From assembly GCF_002777255.1 (NCBI RefSeq), contig NZ_CP017634.1, positions 4,600,903 through 4,664,902 of the forward strand: a DNA stretch of 64,000 bases, written 5' to 3'. Shown here one piece after another: positions 1 to 7,378 of this stretch. Position 1 is the stretch's first letter. Each line of letters starts with the position of its first letter. A program made the translations under genes and the position numbers. This DNA comes from Candidatus Formimonas warabiya (GTDB taxonomy: Bacteria; Bacillota; Dehalobacteriia; Dehalobacteriales; Dehalobacteriaceae). The notes beneath the pieces are model-generated. The model was not told the origin of the DNA. It was given only the letters and a program-made list of their open reading frames with translations, and ran no database searches.

Positions 1-303
1 TTCCAAGAGGATCTCATACTGGCTTTCCGGCATCGTTTTGGAGACGCCTTTTAATGCGGTGAAAATCGCCGCCATTTCATGATCGGTGAGAACACTTCTG
101 TCCAAACGGTAGCCTTCGGCGATGCCGATTCCCCCGTTGACACCCTGATAGGTTACCACGGGTATTCCCGACAGGTTGATCGCATCCACATCCCGAAGTA
201 TGGTGCGCACGGAAACGTCAAAGCGCTGGGCCAGTTCCTTGGCCTGGACCCGTTCTTTTCTTAACAAGATCACCAAAATAGAAATCAGCCTGTCCAGTTT
301 CAC
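1..303 (-). CDS. HTH (YafY/WYL-type) transcriptional regulator, 3' part beyond window
   Basis: Only the N-terminal ~100 codons are present; the gene runs off the left edge. Translation from GTG at 303 gives a winged-helix HTH: KLDRLISILVILL, then QAKELAQRF, then SVRTILRDVDAI, followed by a G-rich wing (GVNGGIGIAEGYRLD). This is the usual start of YafY-family regulators, which carry a C-terminal WYL ligand-sensing domain (not visible here). An AGGTGG ribosome site lies 7-8 nt upstream of the GTG. The gene diverges from the SDR gene to its right. The DNA-binding role is secure from the fold; ligand and targets cannot be told. Confidence 0.8.
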   Translation of the reverse strand, partial: MKLDRLISILVILLRKERVQAKELAQRFDVSVRTILRDVDAINLSGIPVVTYQGVNGGIGIAEGYRLDRSVLTDHEMAAIFTALKGVSKTMPESQYEILLE

Positions 304-344
304 TTGATCACCACCTGTACGCCCATCATAATATTGATTTAACC

Positions 345-404
345 TGACTAACTTGGCGTAAGTCTCCCGCCTCTTTAGGCGGGAGACTTACGCCAAGTTA
401 GTCA
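345..404. repeat. 27-bp perfect inverted repeat, 6-nt loop
   Basis: Bases 345-371 and 378-404 are exact reverse complements with a six-base loop (372-377). The arms contain AACTTGGCGTAAGTC and CTCCCGCC. There is no T-run, so it is not a simple terminator. It lies between the divergent regulator and SDR genes. It may be the remnant of a palindromic mobile unit or a protein-binding cruciform; the sequence does not decide. Confidence 0.75.
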
Positions 405-421
405 TGCATTTGCAGTTCTAA

Positions 422-456
422 AATTCAGATGGAGTAAAAGAATCTCCATCTGAATT
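422..456. repeat. 13-bp perfect hairpin (AATTCAGATGGAG arms)
   Basis: Bases 422-434 pair perfectly with 444-456 across a nine-base loop. It follows the 27-bp palindrome and precedes a terminator, so the three structures could belong to one short transcript on the plus strand. No ORF is associated. Confidence 0.65.
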
Positions 457-491
457 AAGAACTTGCTTCAATTGGTTTTTCCCGGTTCCCG

Positions 492-512
492 AAAAGCCCT
501 TTGGGCTTTTTT
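492..512 (+). terminator. Rho-independent terminator (AAAAGCCC/GGGCTTTT)
   Basis: An 8-bp stem (492-499 with 503-510) is followed by a T-run. No protein gene on this strand ends here, so it either closes an unannotated small RNA from 345 onward or is a stray unit. The same stem occurs at 33556-33576. Confidence 0.65.
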
Positions 513-635
513 AGGATTTAAGGCAGTATTAGATATTTGGTGCTGATATTCCTGCCGGATGGTAGATGGGGGATATCTTTTCCAAAAAAAAAACATACTA
601 TCAGGAAAAGAATTTGAGCCGAAGGAGGGCGAAAA

Positions 636-1499
636 ATGATGATGAATTTTCCCACCACTCTGCCCCCGCAAAAACAGCAGAAACAGCCGGGGTTAACTTC
701 CTTGATGAATCCCCAGCCCATTTGCGACAACCCGTCCTACATTGCTTCTTTGAAATTGGACGGAAAAACGGCTATCGTTACCGGCGGCGACAGCGGTATT
801 GGCCGGGCGGTATCCCTTGCTTATGCCAAAGAGGGTGCGGACATTGCGATTGTTTATTTTGACGAGCATGGGGATGCGGAAGAAACGAAGCAGATGATCC
901 AGCGCATAGGCAAGCGGTGTCTTTTGCTTCCCGGTGATATTGGGGAGGAATCCTTTTGTGCGGAAGTGGTACGAAAGACGGTGCAGGAATTGGGGAAGAT
1001 AGATATTTTGGTGAATAACGCCGGTGAGCAGCATTCCCAAAACGGTATTGAAAATATTACCAAGGAGCAGCTGGAAAGAACCTTTAAGACAAATTTTTTC
1101 GGCTTGTTTTATCTCACCAAGGCAGTGGTTCCTCTTCTGAAAATGGGAGGCGTGGTGATTAATACGGCATCCATCACGGCATATCAGGGGCACAATACAC
1201 TCATTGATTATGCCGCTTCCAAAGGGGCCATCGTATCCTTCACCCGTTCCCTGGCCCTCTCCCTTGCGGCAAAGGGGATCCGGGTAAATGCCGTTGCCCC
1301 GGGACCCATCTGGACGCCACTGATCCCTGCTTCATTCACGGAACAGGAAGTGGCCCTGTTTGGCCAGGAAACTCCCATGGGACGGCCTGGCCAACCGGTG
1401 GAGCTGGCCTATGCCTATGTTTTTTTGGCCTCCCCGGATGCCTCCTTTATCACGGGTCAAACCCTGCATGTGAATGGGGGAGAAATTGTCAACGGGTAA
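636..1499 (+). CDS. SDR-family oxidoreductase (YhxC/YhdF-like)
   Basis: A 287-residue NAD(P)-dependent short-chain dehydrogenase. A Pro/Gln-rich N-terminal extension of ~40 residues precedes the Rossmann fold, as in Firmicute general-stress SDRs. Visible motifs are TGGDSGIG (residues 49-56, cofactor loop), NNAG (127-130), catalytic Ser179 and YAASK (Tyr192, Lys196), and C-terminal SFITGQTLHVNGG. GAAGGAGGG sits 5-8 nt before the ATG at 636. It stands alone between a divergent regulator and an MFS gene with its own ribosome site. The substrate is unknown; sugar or aldehyde reduction in stress is typical of relatives. Confidence 0.9.
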   Translation: MMMNFPTTLPPQKQQKQPGLTSLMNPQPICDNPSYIASLKLDGKTAIVTGGDSGIGRAVSLAYAKEGADIAIVYFDEHGDAEETKQMIQRIGKRCLLLPGDIGEESFCAEVVRKTVQELGKIDILVNNAGEQHSQNGIENITKEQLERTFKTNFFGLFYLTKAVVPLLKMGGVVINTASITAYQGHNTLIDYAASKGAIVSFTRSLALSLAAKGIRVNAVAPGPIWTPLIPASFTEQEVALFGQETPMGRPGQPVELAYAYVFLASPDASFITGQTLHVNGGEIVNG

Positions 1500-1620
1500 T
1501 TCCTGCTCATGATAAAATTTCAAGACCGGGAGCATCTTGTTTCTTGCTCCCGGCAGGCATATAATAACAGGAGAAAATGCTGTTGATGAAACAGGTTGAT
1601 GATACCGAGGTGACCGTATT

Positions 1621-2820
1621 ATGAAACATAAACTAATTTCTCTTTTGTTTGCCGGCCATTTGCTGACCGATGTGTGCCAGGGAGCCGTTCCCGCTTTGCT
1701 CCCTTTTTTTATTGCCGCATACCATCTTTCTTATTCGGCGGCCGGTTTTTTGGTGCTGGCCGCGACAATTTCTTCTTCTGTGGTGCAGCCTTTGTTTGGG
1801 CATTTGGCGGACCGGGTCTCCATGCCCTGGCTCATTGCCTTTGGCCCTTTACTCGCCGGTCTGGGTATTGCCTTTGCCGGTTTGTCCCGTGATTATCATT
1901 ACATCTTGATCGGGGTGACCCTTTGCGGTTTAGGTGCGGCCATTTACCATCCGGAAGCGGCCCGTATGGCCAATTGGGCGTCCGGAGAAAAGAAAGCCTC
2001 CGGGATGAGTATTTTCTCCGTAGGGGGAAATGCCGGCTTTGCCCTGGGGCCAGTGGTCACAGCCGGGCTTGTCCTGGCCTGGGGGTTAAAAGGGATGGGC
2101 TTTTTTCTCATCCCGGCCTTCCTGGGGGCGGCGCTTTTGTTAAAAGCCTTTACCAGACAGCCTTCTGTCTCCCACAATGATCCCCCTGCCCAGGAGGTGC
2201 CGTTGACGGCAGAGCCAAATGTTCAAGACGCCTGGGTGCCCTTCATGGTTCTCGTAGGGGCAATCGTTTGCCGGTCTGTGCTCTTGCAAGGATTCAACGC
2301 ATTTTTTCCCCTGTACTGGATTGAGGTGTTTCACAAATCCGAAACGGCGGCCAGTACCATGCTCACGGTGGCTTTAGGAATGGGTGTGATGGGAAACCTA
2401 GCCGGGGGCTGGCTGGCAGATCGATTTGGCAACAAAAAAACAGTGCTGGCCGCCTTTGTCCTGCTCATTCCCCTGTTGCTGGCTTTTGTCCGCCTGCAGA
2501 ATGACTTGGCGGCAACTTTGCTCCTGGTGCCCATCGGCTTTGTGATGTTTGTTTCTTTCGGCCCCATGATTGTGATGGGCCAGCAGTACCTGCCCGGGCG
2601 GGTAGGTTTTGCCTCCGGCATTACCATCGGACTGGCCGTAAGCATCGGCGGATTTGCCGCTCCTTTGCTGGGCAAGCTGGCGGATCATGCGGGGATTCAT
2701 GCTGTTTTTTACTTATTGATCCTTTTCCCGGTTTTGTCCGCTGCCCTGTTTTTTGCCCTGCCCAAAGACGCCGTCCCGGAAAAGACGGTCCTGGACGTCA
2801 ACAAAGGGTTGCCCGGGTAA
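1621..2820 (+). CDS. fsr: MFS transporter, Fsr (fosmidomycin resistance)-like
   Basis: A 399-residue membrane protein with about 12 hydrophobic segments. The N-terminus (GHLLTDVCQGAVPALLPF) and the GHLADR loop between TM2 and TM3 resemble the Fsr branch of the major facilitator superfamily, which exports fosmidomycin and related compounds. A second internal loop, GGWLADRFGNKKT (near residue 260), is the matching A-motif of the C-half. Start ATG 1621 follows GAGGTGA by 7 nt. The family call is firm; the true substrate is not, since Fsr homologues also export other small molecules. Confidence 0.85.
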   Translation: MKHKLISLLFAGHLLTDVCQGAVPALLPFFIAAYHLSYSAAGFLVLAATISSSVVQPLFGHLADRVSMPWLIAFGPLLAGLGIAFAGLSRDYHYILIGVTLCGLGAAIYHPEAARMANWASGEKKASGMSIFSVGGNAGFALGPVVTAGLVLAWGLKGMGFFLIPAFLGAALLLKAFTRQPSVSHNDPPAQEVPLTAEPNVQDAWVPFMVLVGAIVCRSVLLQGFNAFFPLYWIEVFHKSETAASTMLTVALGMGVMGNLAGGWLADRFGNKKTVLAAFVLLIPLLLAFVRLQNDLAATLLLVPIGFVMFVSFGPMIVMGQQYLPGRVGFASGITIGLAVSIGGFAAPLLGKLADHAGIHAVFYLLILFPVLSAALFFALPKDAVPEKTVLDVNKGLPG

Positions 2821-2855
2821 TATCGTGCACGATGGGTAGGCCTCAGATTGCCGGA

Positions 2856-2884
2856 TTGACTTCTCTTACAATACATGGTAAACT
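2856..2884 (+). promoter_or_regulatory. Sigma-A-type promoter of the orphan leader
   Basis: TTGACT (2856-2861) and TAAACT (2879-2884) are separated by exactly 17 bp. It lies 25 nt upstream of a seven-codon ORF with a good ribosome site. Confidence 0.65.
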
Positions 2885-2908
2885 GAATGAGAAAAAGGAG
2901 TATGATTT

Positions 2909-2932
2909 ATGTCCGTGTGTGTTCTTAACTAA
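2909..2932 (+). CDS. Leader peptide MSVCVLN (candidate attenuator uORF)
   Basis: A seven-codon ORF (ATG 2909, TAA 2930-2932) preceded by AAGGAG with 8-nt spacing and a strong promoter. Its last codons GTTCTTAAC (2921-2929) are complementary to GTTAAGAAC at 3014-3022, so ribosome position would decide whether this long-range helix forms. That is how translational attenuators of antibiotic-resistance genes work. No resistance gene follows: two terminators and a dispersed repeat separate it from the next gene at 3277. Function is inferred from layout only. Confidence 0.45.
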   Translation: MSVCVLN

Positions 2933-2965
2933 CCAACTGTATAAGTAGATCCGAAGGAGCTTTTA

Positions 2966-3089
2966 CCTGAATTTTTTCAGGCGTATTTTATTGCGCTTTT
3001 TCGGGTTTTGGTGGTTAAGAACAAAGGCATATTTCTTCCTCATACGTCTGTGAAATGATGCCGTGCTGTTTTGCGCGGCTTTATTTTAC
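2966..3089 (+). terminator. Leader hairpin (2966-2981) and terminator (3060-3089)
   Basis: CCTGAA/TTCAGG (2966-2971 with 2976-2981, TTTT loop) is followed by a T-rich stretch. Further on, GCCGTGC (3060-3066) pairs with GCGCGGC (3073-3079, one G-U) before TTTATTTTACTTT. Together with the uORF they form a transcript of about 200 nt that would end here. Confidence 0.5.
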
Positions 3090-3091
3090 TT

Positions 3092-3190
3092 TCATACTTT
3101 TAGAATTTATAGTTTTAAAAGGTTGAAAGTATAAGGGCAACTAAGGCTTCCGCCGTCGCCAGAGGCTTGGCGCAAGCCAAGTTTTCTAAT
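3092..3190 (+). repeat. Dispersed structured repeat, copy A
   Basis: This segment matches copy B at 20783-20939: both read TACTTTYAGAATTTATA, then AAAAGGTTGAAAGTATAAG, GCAACTAAGGCTT, CGCCGTCGCCARAGG, CTTGGCGCAAGCCAAG and end in TTTTCTAAT. CTTGGC-GCAA-GCCAAG is a 6-bp stem with a GNRA-type tetraloop. Both copies precede a plus-strand gene. It could be a miniature non-autonomous element or a structured regulatory RNA. Confidence 0.7.
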
Positions 3191-3210
3191 ACCCGGGCTT
3201 TGGTATGTGA

Positions 3211-3248
3211 GGCTGTAAATGAGCATTTGTTCATTTGCAGCCTTTTTT
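3211..3248 (+). terminator. Rho-independent terminator before mutS2-like gene
   Basis: A 12-bp stem (3211-3222 with 3231-3242, one G-U pair) is followed by six T's. It ends 28 nt before the MutS2-like ATG. A strong terminator directly ahead of a start codon may be an attenuator for that gene. Confidence 0.75.
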
Positions 3249-3276
3249 ATTGCACAAAAATTGGAGGTAGGGAAAA

Positions 3277-5250
3277 ATGAATCAAACAACTATTCATCTG
3301 CTTGAGTATGACAAAATTAAGGAACGCTTAGGGGAATTTGCTGTTTCAGAATTGGGAAAGAAAATGGTGGCCCGGCTGGAGCCTTCTCTTGATATCCGGG
3401 TAATTGAAAACAGCTTAAGGGAGACGACGGAGGCCAAGGCCCTGGTCAATCTAAGCTCCAGCATCCCCCTGCATTCTTTAACCGGAATACCCGGTATTTT
3501 AGAGAAACTTTCGAAAGGCTTTGTCCTGGAAGGAGAGGAATTGACGGCTCTGGCCGGCTTTTTGAAAGACGGCAGGAGACTGAAAAGGTTTATGAAAGAG
3601 AGAACCTACGCGGCGCCTGTGGTCAGCTCCTATGCTTTTTCCATCTCTGAATTGGATGATTTAAGAGAAGAAATTGAAGAATGTATCCGAAACGGCGTCG
3701 TTGACGACCAGGCCAGTGCGGAACTGGCAAAAATCAGAAGAAAGATATCCGGTGCAGAGGGCCGGATCAAAAGTAAACTGGACAGCATGGTCAAATCACC
3801 GCAGTATAAGACCTATTTGCAGGACAGCCTGGTCGGCTTTAAAAACGGCCGGTATGTGCTTCCGGTAAAAAGTGAGTATCGAAAAAATGTCAAGGGCAGT
3901 GTCGTTGACTGCTCCGCAAGCGGGTCCACTGTTTTTATCGAACCGGAAGAGATCGGTCGTCTCCACCAGGAATTAGGCCTGTTGAAGGTGCTCGAAGAAA
4001 AGGAAGTCTACCGGATATTGGCGGAACTAGCCGGATGGGCGGCATCCTGCCACAGGGAAATCTCCGTCAACATGGAAGTCATGGCCCAGTATGATTTCGC
4101 TTTTGCCAAAGCCAAATACAGCCGGGTAATTGAGGGTAACCCCGTCGCATTTAACCAGAGAAACTATTTACGCCTGAAGGGAGCCCGGCACCCCCTGATT
4201 GGGAGGACTGCTGTGCCCTTGGACTTTACCATTGGTACGGATTACCGGGCTTTTATCATTACGGGCCCGAATACGGGGGGGAAAACGGTAGCCTTAAAAG
4301 CCATCGGACTTCTCACCATGATGGCCCAATCAGGGCTCCATGTTTCCGTGGAAGAGGGGAGCGAGTTTGCCCTTTTTGCCGATGTTTTGGCCGATGTGGG
4401 AGACGGACAGAGTATCGAGCAATCGTTGAGCAGCTTTTCCGCCCACATTAAAAATATCAAAAGTATCATTGAATGTGCGGATACCAGGACACTGGTCCTG
4501 CTGGATGAGTTAGGCGCCGGTACCGATCCGGGGGAAGGGATGGGCCTGGCCGTTTCCCTTCTGGAAACCCTTTATGATCAGGGGGCCACCATTATTGCCA
4601 CCACCCATTATAGTGAAATTAAGAACTTTGCCCGGGAAAAAACAGGTTTTGAAAACGGGTGCATGGAGTTTGACCTGAATACCCTGCAGCCTTTGTTCAA
4701 ATTAAAAATCGGCGAACCGGGGCAAAGTAACGCCTTTTTGATTGCCTTAAGATTGGGCATGGACAGGCGCATCATTGAAAGGGCCCATGAAGTAACCTAT
4801 CAAGAGAAAAGGCTTTATTTGGAGCAGCCAACCGATGCCGTTTGTGAATTGCCAAAAGAGAGGGAAATAAGGGAATCCCACCAGGTGCAGTTAGCCCGGG
4901 TGGAAGAAATCAAAGAAGTGGTGAAGAAGGGGGAAAAACAAAAAATCCGCCCCGGGTTTCAAATCGGGGATGCGGTGCTGGTGAAGACTTTTGGGAAATT
5001 GGGCATTGTCTACGAATTGGAAAACAGCAAAGGCGAAGTAGGTGTGATGGTCCAGGATAAAAAGATGAAAATCAATAAGAAAAGACTGTCCCTGCATATT
5101 GAAGCCAAAGAGCTTTATCCGGAAAATTATGACATGGATATCGTTTTTGAAAGCAAGGAGAACCGGAAAAAGCGCCATCTGATGAGCCGAAAATACCAAA
5201 AGGGGCTGATGATTAAAGTAGATCCGGACCCTGCCGGGAAAACACGGTAA
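3277..5250 (+). CDS. MutS2-like ATPase lacking the Smr domain
   Basis: 657 residues. The N-terminal MutS2 core is present (LEYDKIKERLGEFAVSELG), followed by a lever/clamp region and the MutS ATPase with Walker A GPNTGGKT (residues 330-337) and Walker B LLDELGAGTD (D410/E411). Full MutS2 proteins are ~780 residues and end in an Smr nuclease domain. Here the chain stops after a KOW-like beta segment (FQIGDAVLVKTFGKLG) and a basic tail, with a shortened coiled coil. A ribosome-rescue or DNA role without Smr cleavage is plausible. KamC-type reactivases are also MutS-related, so that alternative should be kept in mind. GGAGG lies ~10 nt before ATG 3277. Confidence 0.8.
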   Translation: MNQTTIHLLEYDKIKERLGEFAVSELGKKMVARLEPSLDIRVIENSLRETTEAKALVNLSSSIPLHSLTGIPGILEKLSKGFVLEGEELTALAGFLKDGRRLKRFMKERTYAAPVVSSYAFSISELDDLREEIEECIRNGVVDDQASAELAKIRRKISGAEGRIKSKLDSMVKSPQYKTYLQDSLVGFKNGRYVLPVKSEYRKNVKGSVVDCSASGSTVFIEPEEIGRLHQELGLLKVLEEKEVYRILAELAGWAASCHREISVNMEVMAQYDFAFAKAKYSRVIEGNPVAFNQRNYLRLKGARHPLIGRTAVPLDFTIGTDYRAFIITGPNTGGKTVALKAIGLLTMMAQSGLHVSVEEGSEFALFADVLADVGDGQSIEQSLSSFSAHIKNIKSIIECADTRTLVLLDELGAGTDPGEGMGLAVSLLETLYDQGATIIATTHYSEIKNFAREKTGFENGCMEFDLNTLQPLFKLKIGEPGQSNAFLIALRLGMDRRIIERAHEVTYQEKRLYLEQPTDAVCELPKEREIRESHQVQLARVEEIKEVVKKGEKQKIRPGFQIGDAVLVKTFGKLGIVYELENSKGEVGVMVQDKKMKINKKRLSLHIEAKELYPENYDMDIVFESKENRKKRHLMSRKYQKGLMIKVDPDPAGKTR

Positions 5251-5280
5251 GATACCTGGAGATGCCGGAGGATTAAGAGA

Positions 5281-5314
5281 ATAACCTTGCAGTTCACGAT
5301 TGCTGCAGGGTTAT
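5281..5314 (+). terminator. 12-bp hairpin after mutS2-like gene
   Basis: ATAACCTTGCAG (5281-5292) pairs with CTGCAGGGTTAT (5303-5314), with one G-U. The trailing bases are TTCCTC rather than a clean T-run, so termination strength is uncertain. Confidence 0.5.
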
Positions 5315-5344
5315 TTCCTCGCTGTATCAGAAATTATAAGTTTT

Positions 5345-5663
5345 TTTTTGGCTTAGGATCCTTAGATTTGAAGGGGTTTTGATGTGCTTACTTACTGATG
5401 CCCAACGTCACCCAAGATCTTCGTGGAGCAGGAACGGACTCCCATTCGGCCTCCAGCGGGTACACGGCAAATTCGACATCCGTGTCTCAGTTGCCGACCC
5501 ACTGCGTCCTGCAGTGGGACCCGCTGTCGGCCTCATGCTCGTCTCGTTCTGCTGGCCGCTTGATCTGATGGGTTCCTTATGGGTATCATCAAGTAAGCTT
5601 TAGGAATCCCGGAAACCTGTCACCTAAAGCCTGATCCTTAAAGTCGCGTAAGCGACTTTTTTA
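5345..5663 (+). ncRNA. Large structured noncoding RNA candidate (~310 nt)
   Basis: The segment lacks a credible ORF but folds as nested helices. An outer helix joins 5386-5403 with 5581-5598: 8 bp, a 2x2 internal loop, then 8 bp. Inside it, CAGCGGGT (5454-5461) pairs with ACCCGCTG (5519-5526). This encloses two hairpins. One is CGGCAA (5465-5470) with TTGCCG (5491-5496), capped by GACA-TCCG-TGTC. The other is CCCACTGC (5498-5505) with GCAGTGGG (5511-5518). It ends in a terminator (5640-5663). The 5' end is not mapped. SRP, tmRNA and RNase P signatures were not seen; raiA-type or another large clostridial RNA class is possible but unproven. Confidence 0.6.
5640..5663 (+). terminator. Terminator of the structured RNA
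   Basis: AAAGTCGC (5640-5647) pairs perfectly with GCGACTTT (5652-5659) across a GTAA loop and is followed by T's on the plus strand. It sits between the RNA candidate and the convergent end of hyuB. Confidence 0.75.
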
Positions 5664-5680
5664 TTCAAAGTTATTCCGGC

Positions 5681-7378
5681 CTATTCATCCAAATCGACCC
5701 CATACACATCTTTTGCGGTTTTTTCGGAAATCAGGCCATTTCGATAATCCTCCCGCACCTTGTCCCGGTCCCGTTCCTTGGGGCTGCCCCAGCCCCCGCC
5801 CCCGGAAGAAATGAGGGTGAGGGAGTCGCCGGCCTGAACCTTTCTGGGCAGTTCTTTGGTGCCGAGGAATACTTGCCTGCCGTCCTGATATTCCAGGATG
5901 GGCCGGTTGGCACTGCCCGTATGTCCTCCGGCCAGACCGTAAGGGGGGATCTTTTTGCCGTCTCCGAACATGACGATCTCGGCCGGGCTGGAAAAACGGA
6001 TCTGGTAGCGGATCCCCGGGCCGCCCCGGAATTTTCCCGCTCCGGCCGTATCCGGCTCCATTTCATGGCACAGGGTGGTATGGGGATACTGCACTTCGTT
6101 TACCTCAATATTCGGCGTGCGCACCCCGCCGTAATTGGAGATAGGGCTCATGTAAGGCCTGCCGTCCATCCCTGCCAGGGCGCCCCCGGAACCCAGGCAG
6201 CAGAAGGCAAACCCTACGTAAAACTGATCGTTTCTCGGGTCGATGCCGTAAAAAGAGGGTCCGCAGTACCGGCCAAAGCCGGCGGGAATCCGGTCCGGCA
6301 TGATTTGGGCCAGGGCTTTAAAGACGGCGGAAATGATCTCCCCCGCCGGATGCAAGGTGCACAGGGTCATGGGTGCCGGGGCATGCGGATTCACCACCGT
6401 TCCCTTGGGGGCAACGATCTGAATGGCCCGGAAGGCCCCGCTGTTTCGGGGTATTTCCGGGGAGAGGCCCCAGAGCACGGCAATGTATGCGGCGGTGGAA
6501 CTTGTCACCAGGGAGCTGTTGACGAAACCTTTCACTTGAGCATCGGTGCCGGTGAAATCTACGGTAATGGTTTCTCCCTTAACAATTACGGCAACCTGGA
6601 TTTTAATGGGGTCTTCCTGAAAGCCGTCATCATCCAAATATTCTATGCCTGTGTAGGTGCCGTCAGGAATTTTGGCTACCTCCCGGCGCACCAGGTACTC
6701 TCCCCGGTCCAGCAGTTCCTTGATCACAGCTTGGATGGTCCTGTTGGTATATTTCGCGCACAGGGCTGTAATACGCTGCTTGCCGATTTGATTGGCCCCC
6801 ATCTGGGCCAGAAGATCGCTTTTGATCATGTCCGGGTTCCGGGTGTTATAGGTGATCAGGTCCATCACCTCAGAAATCAGCTTTCCCTGGGAAAACAGCT
6901 TCAGGGGAGGAATGCGCACGCCCTCCTGAAAAATTTCCGTGGCTTTCGGGTTGTAGCTCCCTGCCGTGGAGCCGCCGATATCCCCGTGATGGGCCCGGCT
7001 TACGGCAAAAAACATTAACTCGTTTTCATAGAATACGGGGGTGATGATACCGATATCGGGCAGGTGGTTGCCGCCCCAATAAGGGTCATTGATGATAAAG
7101 ACATCTCCCTCCCCAATATTCCCCCGGTATTTTTCCAGTACAGCCCGCACGCTGAAGGAACCGGCGGCGGCCAGGATGGGGATGCCGTTTAGCTGGGACA
7201 CCAGATCCCCCTCTCCGCTGCAGATGCCGCAGGCAAAATCGCAGGCCTCGGCAAAAATGGGGGAGCGGGAGGAGCGCTCCAGGGCGACGCCCATTTCCGT
7301 GGCAATCACATCCAGCCGGTGGGCGATGACGGAGCGTAAGATGACATCTTGTACCTGGGTGCTTTCGGTGTTAGGCAC
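5681..7378 (-). CDS. hyuB: Hydantoinase B/oxoprolinase family protein (HyuB)
   Basis: 565 residues, the full length of the HyuB family (N-methylhydantoinase beta, 5-oxoprolinase C-half, acetone/acetophenone carboxylase alpha-like). Family stretches are visible: ATEMGVALERSSRSP near residue 30, FIINDPYWGGNHLPD near 90 and AHHGDIGG near 125; the C-half has FRGGPGIRYQIRF. The GTG start (7378) follows AAAGGAGGG by 7 nt and overlaps the end of hyuA by 8 bp, so the pair is translationally coupled. It is the last gene of the cobalamin-riboswitch operon and ends in UAG. HyuA/HyuB pairs perform ATP-dependent opening of lactam or imide rings, or carboxylations; the substrate here is unknown. Confidence 0.88.
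   Translation of the reverse strand: MPNTESTQVQDVILRSVIAHRLDVIATEMGVALERSSRSPIFAEACDFACGICSGEGDLVSQLNGIPILAAAGSFSVRAVLEKYRGNIGEGDVFIINDPYWGGNHLPDIGIITPVFYENELMFFAVSRAHHGDIGGSTAGSYNPKATEIFQEGVRIPPLKLFSQGKLISEVMDLITYNTRNPDMIKSDLLAQMGANQIGKQRITALCAKYTNRTIQAVIKELLDRGEYLVRREVAKIPDGTYTGIEYLDDDGFQEDPIKIQVAVIVKGETITVDFTGTDAQVKGFVNSSLVTSSTAAYIAVLWGLSPEIPRNSGAFRAIQIVAPKGTVVNPHAPAPMTLCTLHPAGEIISAVFKALAQIMPDRIPAGFGRYCGPSFYGIDPRNDQFYVGFAFCCLGSGGALAGMDGRPYMSPISNYGGVRTPNIEVNEVQYPHTTLCHEMEPDTAGAGKFRGGPGIRYQIRFSSPAEIVMFGDGKKIPPYGLAGGHTGSANRPILEYQDGRQVFLGTKELPRKVQAGDSLTLISSGGGGWGSPKERDRDKVREDYRNGLISEKTAKDVYGVDLDE

Noticed and set aside
5379..5603. 74-codon ORF within the structured RNA candidate
   Set aside because: No ribosome site, no family resemblance, and it lies wholly across paired helices of the RNA candidate.
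5873..7018. 381-codon ORF on the plus strand opposite hyuB
   Set aside because: It is the antisense of a well-supported HyuB gene, has a low-complexity G/R/H-rich composition and no ribosome site or family features.
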